Virus record (IMG/VR): IMGVR_UViG_3300002052_000036
Location: 1 to 25,302 of that record
From: a virus
Strand: one strand, 5' to 3'
DNA length: 25,302 nucleotides
Positions 1 to 5,711 of this stretch are shown in pieces. The stretch's first letter is position 1. Each line of letters starts with the position of its first letter. A model generated the notes under the pieces. The model was not told where the DNA came from. It ran no database searches and saw nothing but the letters and a program-made list of their open reading frames with translations. Position numbers and translations under genes: made by a program.

Positions 1-420
1 CGCCTACAGGCAGAGCTAATCGAAGCGAAGGAAGATGCTTCCTCATGGCAAAAGCAATCTGATAAGGATGTGGACTTGTTGAATAAGGAAATTGAAAAGA
101 ACGCCAAGCTGCGAGAGGCTTTGAAAGAAGCAGAAGAACAAGGACTGAAAGAGCCAGATAAGATGGACAGGGTATTATCCATTTTACATGAAGCACTAGC
201 ACACAGTATGACTGATAAATGGATACCAGTAAGTGAGAGGTTGCCGGAACCGTATCGTTCGGTTGAACTATTTAGGCCAGAAGAAGGGGCTGGAGAAGAT
301 CAAGTTTTGATAGGGTATTATAGAAAATTACAAAAAGGCTTTTATTCAGATGAGCTTGAAGAAATTATTGATGGCGTAACACACTGGATGCCACTACCTG
401 AACCACCGGAGAAGGAATGA
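1..420 (+). CDS. DUF551-type phage protein, 5' end outside window
   Basis: The frame is open from base 1, so this is the 3' part of a longer gene. A GTG at 70 is the first start-like codon, but the upstream residues (RLQAELIEAKEDASSWQKQ) continue the same charged helix. The N-terminal half is heptad-rich and Lys/Glu-rich, probably coiled coil. The C-terminal half carries the DUF551 signature: WIPVSERLPE early in the domain and THWMPLPEPP at the end. DUF551 proteins are common in phages and prophages and have no established function. The stop (TGA 418-420) overlaps the next start as ATGA, which indicates translational coupling. The family call is firm and the role is unknown. Confidence 0.85.
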   Translation, partial: RLQAELIEAKEDASSWQKQSDKDVDLLNKEIEKNAKLREALKEAEEQGLKEPDKMDRVLSILHEALAHSMTDKWIPVSERLPEPYRSVELFRPEEGAGEDQVLIGYYRKLQKGFYSDELEEIIDGVTHWMPLPEPPEKE

Positions 421-644
421 TGGACTGTTCACGATGTGGAAAACTACAGGCCGCACTTGAGTTTGCTAATTTTGTAGCTGACGATCAGAGAGCAAGGAAG
501 GCCGGGCTGCGAGAGGCTTTGGTTGGTGTTTTGCAGGTAGCTTGTGACGGTGATGAGTGTTCTACGCTTGAAGAATATCAAGAGCTGTTAAATAAGATTG
601 CTGGTATTTCAGTTAAAGTACTGGCAGAACAGGAGGATGAGTGA
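417..644 (+). CDS. small hypothetical protein
   Basis: This 75-residue protein starts at ATG 417, overlapping the previous stop by 4 bases, with a purine-rich GGAGAAGG about 3 bases upstream. A CxxC pair lies near the N-terminus (CSRCGK), followed by a mostly helical acidic sequence. The LREAL segment and its DNA (506-521) repeat 16 bases of the preceding gene (108-123), so the two may share a duplicated segment. I do not recognise the family. The single CxxC is not enough to claim zinc binding. Confidence 0.7.
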   Translation: MMDCSRCGKLQAALEFANFVADDQRARKAGLREALVGVLQVACDGDECSTLEEYQELLNKIAGISVKVLAEQEDE

Positions 645-988
645 TGAGAACAGTTGAAGAACAGGCAGCCCGGATGCTGGATATTCTGCTGTCCTGTAAC
701 AGTAATGAGGAAGCCATGCAGCACCTCAGGAACGCCCTTCAGCTTGCCTATGAGGACGGTATGAGGGCCGGGGTGCAGCATTTTGGGGAGTTGTGTGCTA
801 CCCACTTCTCTGTGGCCGCTTGGTTGGCTCCCCCCGTCAATGAGGAGAGTCAACCTCACTGTTTTGGCTGCTTCGTGGATAACTTGGAAGTTGCCACCCG
901 ACGACAGATGATTGAAGGTTTGATTAATCTTGGCAAGTTGCCACCCGACGCCTTGGAAAATTTCAACAAGGCAATTGCAAACAAATAA
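644..988 (+). CDS. hypothetical protein
   Basis: ATG 644 is preferred over GTG 641 because the Shine-Dalgarno AGGAGG (631-636) is 7 bases from the ATG and only 4 from the GTG. ATG 644 also makes a TGATG junction with the previous stop. The protein has 114 residues. It is helical at the N-terminus, with a central His/Cys-containing stretch (HFGELC, HCFGCF) that could bind metal, though this is not diagnostic. It is the last gene before a 108-base gap holding inverted repeats and a promoter-like sequence. The family is not recognised. Confidence 0.7.
   Translation: MRTVEEQAARMLDILLSCNSNEEAMQHLRNALQLAYEDGMRAGVQHFGELCATHFSVAAWLAPPVNEESQPHCFGCFVDNLEVATRRQMIEGLINLGKLPPDALENFNKAIANK
883..950 (+). 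repeat. two close copies of a 22-base sequence
   Basis: CTTGGAAGTTGCCACCCGACG (883-903) recurs at 929-950 with one inserted C. The last 15 bases, AGTTGCCACCCGACG, are identical. The two copies fall in different codon phases (encoding NLEVATR and LGKLPPDA), so protein constraint does not explain it. Confidence 0.75.
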
Positions 989-1001
989 GCTAAGTTTTTG
1001 A

Positions 1002-1023
1002 TTTTTCAACTGAAAAATTTTTT
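1002..1023 (+). terminator. AT-rich inverted repeat with T-run, weak terminator or operator
   Basis: A perfect 7-bp inverted repeat (TTTTTCA, AC spacer, TGAAAAA at 1002-1017) is followed directly by TTTTTT (1018-1023). It lies 14 bases after the stop of the preceding gene. The stem is almost all A/T, so as an intrinsic terminator it would be weak. Its near-perfect symmetry just upstream of a promoter-like TTGACA also fits a protein-binding operator. Confidence 0.4.
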
Positions 1024-1024
1024 G

Positions 1025-1053
1025 TTGACAATGGGGCGAAGCTATGTTCAAAT
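1025..1053 (+). promoter_or_regulatory. candidate sigma70-type promoter
   Basis: A consensus -35 hexamer TTGACA (1025-1030) is followed after 17 bases by TCAAAT (1048-1053), which matches 4 of 6 positions of the -10 consensus. The surroundings are AT-rich and precede the gene at 1097. The short palindrome TTCGCTCGAA overlaps and follows the -10. The -35 is strong and the -10 is poor, so this is tentative. It would drive the nuclease/recombination block. Confidence 0.4.
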
Positions 1054-1096
1054 TCGCTCGAAATATGAAATTTTTTCGATTAACAGGAGCTAACCT

Positions 1097-1291
1097 ATGG
1101 GCGATGATCTCATCGAAGCACAGAAGAAACTACAGGACTACCGGGTACGGATACTAGCTGGAGAGGTGATACCTCCCGAAGAGCTGGCTGGTGCTCTGGA
1201 TGAACTCAGGGAAGCCCGGCAGACAGAACTGCTGGTGACTCCCCGTAAGAAAGCAACAAAGAAGAAGGTGAACAAGAGTGCCGAGAGCTAA
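1097..1291 (+). CDS. small basic-tailed hypothetical protein
   Basis: This 64-residue protein starts at ATG 1097 with AGGAG (1085-1089) 7 bases upstream. It is helical and charged (LIEAQKKLQDYRVRILAGE), with a Lys-rich C-terminus (PRKKATKKKVNK) that could contact nucleic acid or be disordered. It is the first gene after the candidate promoter and overlaps the next gene by 14 bases in another frame. The function is unknown. Confidence 0.75.
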   Translation: MGDDLIEAQKKLQDYRVRILAGEVIPPEELAGALDELREARQTELLVTPRKKATKKKVNKSAES

Positions 1292-1595
1292 ACAATACGA
1301 GAACTACCCCCAAGGGTTCTTCGAGCTGTTCCGTAGGGCTATTAAGAAGCCCATCACTATCACTTGTGAGAGTGAAGCGGCAGCCAAGAACATGAGAGGA
1401 GAGCTGTATGTTTTCCGTAGTGTCCTGTACAAAAATGCGGGCAAAGCCCCACTATTAGCTGCTAACGCAACCAACCTGCAATTCAGTATTGACGATAATC
1501 GGTTGACTATCGGTCCCAAGAAGATCACCCGGGATTCTGTAATTGAGCAGGCACTGAAGGAGAATGACCATGACAGCACAGAAACTTCCTATTAA
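1278..1595 (+). CDS. hypothetical protein, possible nucleic-acid-associated
   Basis: This 105-residue protein starts at GTG 1278 with a GAAGAAGG tract about 9 bases upstream. It overlaps the previous gene by 14 bases and the following nuclease gene by 26 bases. The N-terminal part is basic (FFELFRRAIKKPITITCES) and continues into a helix with several Arg/Lys, then a beta-rich end. The position just before a PD-(D/E)XK nuclease suggests a role in DNA metabolism, but that is inference from context only. The family is not recognised. Confidence 0.7.
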   Translation: MPRAKQYENYPQGFFELFRRAIKKPITITCESEAAAKNMRGELYVFRSVLYKNAGKAPLLAANATNLQFSIDDNRLTIGPKKITRDSVIEQALKENDHDSTETSY

Positions 1596-2517
1596 CGGGT
1601 CGGGTCCGGGGGAACTGGAGTTCCCGCTAGCGATCGACAGCACCATGAGAGGGGCTTTCTCGGCGTGTCCGCAGAAGTTCTTCTGGGAATTTATGAGGCA
1701 TTTGCAGCCTAGTCTGGTGAGTGTGCATCTGCACGCCGGGGCTGCCTATGCGAAAGGGTTGGAGGTGGCTCGGAAAGCCTACTACGGGGACGGTGTCTCC
1801 GCTCAAACAGCGAAAGGCTTGGGGGGCAAGGCGCTGATTGAGGAGTATGGGGAGTATGAGCCACCTTCCAATAGTCCAAAGACGTTGGAGGGTATGTTGG
1901 GAGCTTACAGCTTCTATCTGGAACAGTTTCCATTCGAGACTGATACCCTCACTCCGTTTCGTGGGTCGGATGGTGTAGAATTCTCCTTTGCGCTACCCAT
2001 CCCCGGTACTGCCCATCCAGCTACGGGCGAGCCTATCCTGTATATGGGCCGCTTTGATATGTTGGGTCAGATCGGTGGCGATCTGTGGGTTGTCGATGAT
2101 AAGACTACTCAAGCCTTGGGTCCCAGCTGGAGTAAACAGTGGGACTTGAGGGGGCAGTTTACCGGTTATTGCTGGGCTGCAAGGGAATACGGATACGATG
2201 TGAAAGGAGCCCTGATTCGAGGGGTTTCGATTCTAAAGACTAAGTTCGGTCATGCACAGGCTCTTACTTACAGGCCTCAGTGGTTGATTGATTCTTGGCT
2301 GGAACAATTGGCTCGTGATGTGAACCGGATGATTGCTCTCTGGGAAGAAGGCCATTGGGACAGAAACTATGATGGTGCTTGTGTAAGTTATGGCACTTGC
2401 CAATTCCACACGCTTTGCTCAGTACCAGAACCTGAACGCTGGGTAAAGGCAGATTTTGTGGAGAGACAATGGAACCCCTTGGTAGGGGAACGCAAACCAA
2501 AGGAGAACGCAGCATGA
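1570..2517 (+). CDS. PD-(D/E)XK nuclease, Cas4/RecB-like, with probable Fe-S cluster
   Basis: A DNA exonuclease or end-processing enzyme is predicted. Residue numbers count from the ATG at 1564; the likelier start is the ATG at 1570 (residue 3), since AAGGAG (1557-1562) is 7 bases from it and only 1 from 1564. Motifs visible are a RecB-type N-terminal helix with H58, the metal-binding D165 (GRFDMLG), the D178-x-K180 core (VVDDKTT), and Q198/Y202 (QFTGY). Cys35 together with Cys273, Cys279 and Cys285 matches the split four-cysteine Fe-S arrangement of Cas4/AddB-type nucleases. In phages such proteins lie beside recombinases, as here with the Sak4-like gene downstream. It is not part of a CRISPR locus, as no cas genes or array are present. 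Confidence 0.88.
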   Translation: MTAQKLPINGSGPGELEFPLAIDSTMRGAFSACPQKFFWEFMRHLQPSLVSVHLHAGAAYAKGLEVARKAYYGDGVSAQTAKGLGGKALIEEYGEYEPPSNSPKTLEGMLGAYSFYLEQFPFETDTLTPFRGSDGVEFSFALPIPGTAHPATGEPILYMGRFDMLGQIGGDLWVVDDKTTQALGPSWSKQWDLRGQFTGYCWAAREYGYDVKGALIRGVSILKTKFGHAQALTYRPQWLIDSWLEQLARDVNRMIALWEEGHWDRNYDGACVSYGTCQFHTLCSVPEPERWVKADFVERQWNPLVGERKPKENAA

Positions 2518-2954
2518 GAATCTCATTCGCAGAAAAGAAGCGAAGTTTAACTCAAGCCTTTAATCTTTACTCGGAGAACTTTATCTCTATGGAAGCTCTG
2601 ACCAAGATTACAGGCTACAGCCCGCAGCAAATTAAGATGACCCTGAACAAGATGTCTGATGTTGTTGATGACAACAAACGGCCTCGTGGGTATCAGCTGA
2701 AGGTTAATTTTCCGCACAGTAGTCGGTCGCATAATCGCTACCCGGCCAAGCGGAAGCAGGTTTCATCCTACAAACCCAAGAAGTTTCCCAAGAAGTCTGA
2801 AGTTGAGGCTCCAGTAGTTCAGAAGAAAGACTTGACTACTCAATTGGACTTGGTGATTGGGGATGTTCTCATGCTCGCTGACAAGTTGATTACTATGAAA
2901 GATGAACTTGAAACCCAGCGAGAGACAATCCGTAAGTTGAAAGAGGTGATCTAA
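2514..2954 (+). CDS. HTH plus coiled-coil protein, possible DNA-binding accessory
   Basis: The start at ATG 2514 is chosen over the longer frame from 2469 because AAGGAG (2500-2505) lies 8 bases upstream and an ATGA junction with the nuclease stop results. The 146-residue protein has three parts. An N-terminal helical segment (about residues 24-46, SMEALTKITGYSPQQIKMTL) looks like a helix-turn-helix. A basic, proline- and lysine-rich linker covers about 60-95. A C-terminal amphipathic helix (about 105-146) is probably coiled coil. It sits between the nuclease and the Sak4-like ATPase and overlaps the latter by one base (TAATG). A recombination or replication accessory role is inference. Confidence 0.75.
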   Translation: MRISFAEKKRSLTQAFNLYSENFISMEALTKITGYSPQQIKMTLNKMSDVVDDNKRPRGYQLKVNFPHSSRSHNRYPAKRKQVSSYKPKKFPKKSEVEAPVVQKKDLTTQLDLVIGDVLMLADKLITMKDELETQRETIRKLKEVI

Positions 2955-3763
2955 TGGCACTACCCGGAGCGAATGTGATGCTAGTTGGGGCTACTGGTAC
3001 GGGTAAAACGTACTCGGTTCGTAGCCTGCTTGATTCTGGTGTGAAGGAGGTTTTCATACTCTTTACCGAACCCGGAATGGAAGTGGTGGGCGATATTTCT
3101 TGCGATAAGGGTCTTCACTATCATTACATTCCTCCGGCTAACGCCCCGTGGACTGCCATGATTGACTCGGCCAAGAAGATTAACCAGTTCGATCAGGCAG
3201 CACTGAGTAAGCTTACCGGTATTAACACGAAGAACTATGCACAGTTTATTGAAGTACTCCAGTGTTGTAATAACTTTACCTGCGACCGGTGTGGTAAAGA
3301 GTTTGGAGACATTTCCAGCTGGGGTACTGACAGGGCCTTTGTATTGGATTCACTCAGTGGATTGAATGTAATGGCTATGGATTTGGTGGTAGGTAGTAAG
3401 CCAGTCAAGAGTATGGCTGATTGGGGTATTGCTATGGACAATCTTGAACGTCTCATACAAAAACTCACTACCGACACCAAATGTCACTTTGTCATGATTA
3501 CCCATCTCGAACGGGAACATGATGAAGCGACTGGAAGCACACAGTTAATGGCAAGCACCTTGGGTAAGAAACTAGCACCCCGGATGCCCCGCTTCTTTTC
3601 TGATGTGGTTCACGTGGTAAGGAAGGGCGATAAATTCAAGTGGTCAACGTCAACGTTGAACGTAGATTTGAAGGCCCGGAATCTACCACTTTCAACCGAT
3701 CTCGAACCCAGCTTCAAGGAACTCATAGCTGAGTGGCTGAAGCATGGGGGAGAGATTATTTAA
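2954..3763 (+). CDS. Sak4-like RecA-fold ATPase (phage ssDNA annealing/recombination)
   Basis: The 269-residue protein has a clear Walker A (GATGTGKT, residues 12-19), a Walker B strand (FVLD, 129-132) followed by SLSGLN, and a polar MITHLE motif (181-186) in the place of the RecA-family sensor. A cysteine group (C104, C105, C110, C113: CxxCG type) lies in the middle and looks like a small zinc-binding insertion. This layout is that of the AAA_24/Sak4 group of RecA-like phage ATPases, which work with a cognate SSB. An SSB-like gene lies immediately downstream, supporting the call. The main alternative is a generic phage NTP-binding protein of the same family without recombinase activity. Confidence 0.85.
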   Translation: MALPGANVMLVGATGTGKTYSVRSLLDSGVKEVFILFTEPGMEVVGDISCDKGLHYHYIPPANAPWTAMIDSAKKINQFDQAALSKLTGINTKNYAQFIEVLQCCNNFTCDRCGKEFGDISSWGTDRAFVLDSLSGLNVMAMDLVVGSKPVKSMADWGIAMDNLERLIQKLTTDTKCHFVMITHLEREHDEATGSTQLMASTLGKKLAPRMPRFFSDVVHVVRKGDKFKWSTSTLNVDLKARNLPLSTDLEPSFKELIAEWLKHGGEII

Positions 3764-3804
3764 CTACCAACGTAAATCCGTAATGGATAACGAGGAAAAT
3801 AGAA

Positions 3805-4251
3805 ATGGGTACATTTGATCCAGAAAGTTTTTTGACTAACACAACTACTGAAGAAAGTTCTACCAAACGCATCCCACTGGAAGCCGGTGAATATGTAGGT
3901 CAGATTACCAAGCTCAGAGCTGGTACTACCCCGAACAAGGGTATTCCGTTTCTTGAGGTGATCTACAAGATCGAACACCCCGAGCTGGCATCCGAGATGG
4001 GTCGTCCTGCATCTACTGTCCGTCAGACTGTCTGGTTGGACTTGGATGAACATGGCGATCTGGACATGGGTCCGGGTAAGAATATTACTCTGGGCCGTCT
4101 GCGTGATGCTGCTGGTCAGAATGTGAGTGGTGAGCCTTGGAGCATTGCGTCTCTGGAAGGTGCAACCGTGACCGTTCGTGTTGTCCACAATCCGGACAAG
4201 AACGACCCTGAAGTAGTTTACGAGGAAGTCAAAGGCGTTTCTGCTCTGTAA
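3805..4251 (+). CDS. SSB-like ssDNA-binding protein (DUF669-type)
   Basis: This 148-residue protein starts at ATG 3805 with GAGGAAAA about 8 bases upstream. It is beta-rich and acidic, beginning GTFDPESFL, with a conserved TVRQTVWLDLDEHGDLDMG stretch and a GKNITLGRLRDAAGQN segment. I associate this pattern with phage DUF669-like single-strand binding proteins found beside Sak4 ATPases. It would coat ssDNA during replication and support annealing by the neighbouring ATPase. The last codons and stop lie in the 5' arm of a hairpin (4241-4266). The SSB assignment is by pattern memory and synteny, with no diagnostic catalytic motif to confirm it. Confidence 0.72.
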   Translation: MGTFDPESFLTNTTTEESSTKRIPLEAGEYVGQITKLRAGTTPNKGIPFLEVIYKIEHPELASEMGRPASTVRQTVWLDLDEHGDLDMGPGKNITLGRLRDAAGQNVSGEPWSIASLEGATVTVRVVHNPDKNDPEVVYEEVKGVSAL

Positions 4252-4270
4252 TCTCCCGCAGAGCAGTTTT
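4241..4270 (+). terminator. hairpin overlapping the SSB-like stop codon
   Basis: CTGCTCTG (4241-4248) pairs perfectly with CAGAGCAG (4259-4266), giving an 8-bp stem with a 10-base loop followed by TTTT (4267-4270). The 5' arm encodes the last residues of the SSB-like protein and the loop begins with its TAA. The T-run is short, so partial termination or 3'-end protection is as likely as full termination. Confidence 0.6.
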
Positions 4271-4276
4271 GGGGAC

Positions 4277-4334
4277 GGCTGGGGGTGAACTCTTAATGGA
4301 GGAAGCCGACGAATGACCCAGCCTTCCCTTTTTT
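4277..4334 (+). terminator. long-loop hairpin with strong T-tract
   Basis: GGCTGGG (4277-4283) can pair with CCCAGCC (4317-4323), followed by TTCCC and then a T-run through about 4335. The loop is large (33 bases) and itself contains GGAAG, which could pair with CTTCC (4323-4327) in an alternative fold. The T-tract after a GC-rich stem supports termination, and the competing pairing raises a possible regulatory switch. Confidence 0.5.
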
Positions 4335-4410
4335 TGGCTCTGTCCCTTTAGTGCCTAAAGCCGGTATATGGCCAATGAGTTAGTGGGTTCCGGTCAGAGC
4401 CACCCTTTTT
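4335..4410 (+). ncRNA. structured RNA element or nested terminator of unknown class
   Basis: TGGCTCTG (4335-4342) pairs with CAGAGCCA (4395-4402), closing a roughly 52-base interior. Inside it lies a second perfect hairpin, CTTTAG/CTAAAG with a 3-base TGC loop (about 4346-4360). A T-run CCCTTTTT (4403-4410) follows the outer stem and directly precedes the AGGAG of the next gene. This is compatible with an intrinsic terminator or leader structure controlling 4422 onwards, or with the end of a small RNA. It is not a tRNA, as T-arm and anticodon features are missing. Confidence 0.4.
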
Positions 4411-4421
4411 AGGAGCTAATT

Positions 4422-4652
4422 ATGCCAGTTGTTTATATGACGCTTGAAGAGGCCCGGGAAGTTTTAGCGGCTCTGGAACATGGGTCTATACCAGTTCCCT
4501 TGAATGTACTGGATGCGTTTAAGAGTGAAATTGCCAAGACAGAAAGGTGGAAACATGAAGAAGAGGATTCACATCAACAAGCACAACTTGACCTTCAACC
4601 GGAAACAACCGGCACAGGAGAGACGCCCGGTTCTAACAGTGAAGACTTATAA
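4422..4652 (+). CDS. small hypothetical protein
   Basis: This 76-residue protein starts at ATG 4422 with AGGAGCTAA just upstream, much like the leader of the gene at 1097 (AGGAGCTAACCT). The N-terminal 45 residues are a plausible globular helical sequence (TLEEAREVLAALEHG). The C-terminal 30 residues are Gln/Glu/Thr-rich and low in complexity. That tail overlaps the next gene by 98 bases in another frame, so its composition is partly dictated by the overlap. The function is unknown. Confidence 0.65.
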   Translation: MPVVYMTLEEAREVLAALEHGSIPVPLNVLDAFKSEIAKTERWKHEEEDSHQQAQLDLQPETTGTGETPGSNSEDL

Positions 4653-4797
4653 GGGTAACGTGTACGGCTATGAAAAAGTCGAAATTCAAGGGCCCTCGGA
4701 ACTTGTATATAGGCCAGAAAATCCCCTTTCCTGTGGAGCGGTGGCGTGGATTGAAACACAGTCCCCGGTTATCGTTGATGGGGAGGAAAGCCTATGA
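4555..4797 (+). CDS. conserved phage hypothetical protein
   Basis: The start is taken at ATG 4555 (80 residues), preceded by an AGAAAGGTGG tract, rather than at the longer frame from 4504. The sequence begins MKKRIHINKHNLTFNRK, continues with PVLTVKTYKG and YGYEKVEIQGPSELVYRP, and ends PLSCGAVAWIETQSPVIV. I recognise this as a small beta-rich protein type found in many podovirus early regions, always of unknown function. It overlaps the gene before by 98 bases and the gene after by 4 bases (ATGA). Confidence 0.75.
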   Translation: MKKRIHINKHNLTFNRKQPAQERRPVLTVKTYKGNVYGYEKVEIQGPSELVYRPENPLSCGAVAWIETQSPVIVDGEESL

Positions 4798-5096
4798 CCT
4801 CATCGAACGAGAATACGGATTCAGTCAAGATACCTTTGTGGATAGCCGCCATAAGCGTCTCATTGATGTTGTACTCCGCGATCTTGTCTACTCTGTACTT
4901 GACCCAACGAGCCTCGTTGGGAGCCGACACGGTAAGCACGGTCGTGACCCAGACACAAAGCTTTTGCCTGAAGAAAAATCAACACAGTCTGTCAGTGACT
5001 CTGATTGGTGGTGAGTTAGCTGCGGTCTGTTACAACGAAAGGATTCTTGCTCCGCGTGTTCGGGGTAAGAACCGTAACCTGAGGAAAGGAACATGA
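4794..5096 (+). CDS. small membrane-anchored hypothetical protein
   Basis: This 100-residue protein starts at ATG 4794 (ATGA junction) with GGGGAGGAAA 7-8 bases upstream. A polar N-terminus of about 12 residues precedes one strong transmembrane segment (about 13-36, IPLWIAAISVSLMLYSAI). A roughly 60-residue presumably periplasmic tail follows, with two cysteines (Cys in QSFCLKK and in AAVCYNE) that could form a disulfide. It could be an early membrane-modifying protein, such as superinfection exclusion, but nothing specific supports that. It couples to the next gene by ATGA. Confidence 0.7.
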   Translation: MTSSNENTDSVKIPLWIAAISVSLMLYSAILSTLYLTQRASLGADTVSTVVTQTQSFCLKKNQHSLSVTLIGGELAAVCYNERILAPRVRGKNRNLRKGT

Positions 5097-5398
5097 AACC
5101 AGAAGACTTTAGCGGCCCGATTTGGGATAACGATGAAATGATTCGCATGACTGCACTGGCACATACGAATGGATATTCCGAAGCCAAGAACTTTGCTCTG
5201 ACTGGAATGGCTACTTGTATCAAGGAGATAAATATAATAGCTGCAAAGAATCAGGGTGATGTTGATACAATTTTGAAAGCCTTGATTGATAATCTGAAAG
5301 CGTATGCTGAAGAGCTTGCAGTTTCGGAGAGTAAAGATGCTGACACCTTCTACCAGAAAGCTGTAGAAAAGGCGGCTGCACAATGCCATACAAAGTAA
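5093..5398 (+). CDS. hypothetical helical protein
   Basis: This 101-residue protein starts at ATG 5093 with GAGGAAAGGA upstream and an ATGA junction. The composition (MTALAHTNGYSEAKNFAL; CIKEINIIAAKNQGDVD) suggests an all-helical soluble protein. The frame overlaps the following gene by 16 bases. No motif is recognised. Confidence 0.7.
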   Translation: MKPEDFSGPIWDNDEMIRMTALAHTNGYSEAKNFALTGMATCIKEINIIAAKNQGDVDTILKALIDNLKAYAEELAVSESKDADTFYQKAVEKAAAQCHTK

Positions 5399-5616
5399 CC
5401 AAGCTTATCTCGGTAGAGCACAGCCCTCTGTCGTCCGGGGACCCCGAGGCTAATTGGTGGAAGGCTACAATAGAACTTGAAGGTAAGCCGGATGCTACGA
5501 TTGAGTGGTATGTGCAGGGTGCCGAGTCTCACGTGAAGGAGAATCTTCGCAAGAGGCTGACTAAACTGAATGGTCGTACCGGGGGAAAGGTCGAGTGGGG
5601 TAAGTTCAAGACATAA
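5383..5616 (+). CDS. small beta-rich hypothetical protein
   Basis: This 77-residue protein starts at ATG 5383, overlapping the previous gene by 16 bases, with AAAAGGCGG as a modest ribosome site. It contains alternating strands and Trp (NWWKATIELEG; TIEWYVQGAE) and ends in a basic stretch (RKRLTKLNGRTGG). It is followed 4 bases after its stop by a very GC-rich hairpin. The function is unknown. Confidence 0.65.
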   Translation: MPYKVTKLISVEHSPLSSGDPEANWWKATIELEGKPDATIEWYVQGAESHVKENLRKRLTKLNGRTGGKVEWGKFKT

Positions 5617-5619
5617 AAA

Positions 5620-5640
5620 GGGGGGCGTTTTACCGCCCCC
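5620..5640 (-). terminator. GC-rich hairpin, canonical terminator only on the minus strand
   Basis: GGGGGCG (5621-5627) pairs with CGCCCCC (5634-5640) across a 6-base loop. On the plus strand no T-run follows. On the minus strand the stem is followed by CTTTTTA (5614-5620), the classic intrinsic terminator form. All genes here are on the plus strand, so a minus-strand terminator would stop antisense read-through from the converging late operon. On the plus strand the hairpin may still shape or protect the mRNA end. Confidence 0.6.
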
Positions 5641-5663
5641 AACGCAACCACAAAGGAGAAACC

Positions 5664-5672
5664 ATGCCATAG
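5664..5672 (+). other. minimal ORF Met-Pro-stop with strong ribosome site
   Basis: ATG CCA TAG is preceded by AAGGAG (5653-5658) with 5-base spacing, better than the site of several real genes here. It lies in the 95-base gap before the polymerase gene, 40 bases upstream of its ATG. It may be a leader mini-ORF or the remnant of a gene start. The polymerase has its own AGGAG immediately before 5712. Confidence 0.4.
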
Positions 5673-5711
5673 GCAGGACCTTCACCTTACCACCAGATTC
5701 TAGGAGATACA

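Noticed and set aside
578-1051. Minus-strand ORF of 157 residues
   Set aside because: It is antisense to two coupled plus-strand genes, has no ribosome site, and its composition is that of a reverse frame.
1564-2517. CRISPR association of the Cas4-like nuclease
   Set aside because: No repeat-spacer array and no other cas gene is present; the neighbours are phage recombination genes.
4296-4316. Six-codon ORF (MEEADE) in the loop of the long hairpin
   Set aside because: It has no convincing ribosome site at correct spacing, and such short ORFs occur by chance.
4336-4401. tRNA-like 7-bp outer stem
   Set aside because: The 66-base span lacks a T-arm with TTC loop, a 5-bp anticodon stem and D-arm geometry, so it is described as a hairpin element instead.
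4670-5014. Plus-strand ORF of 114 residues between two accepted genes
   Set aside because: It lies wholly across the recognised gene at 4555-4797 and the coupled membrane protein gene at 4794-5096, without a good Shine-Dalgarno. A basic composition alone is not evidence.
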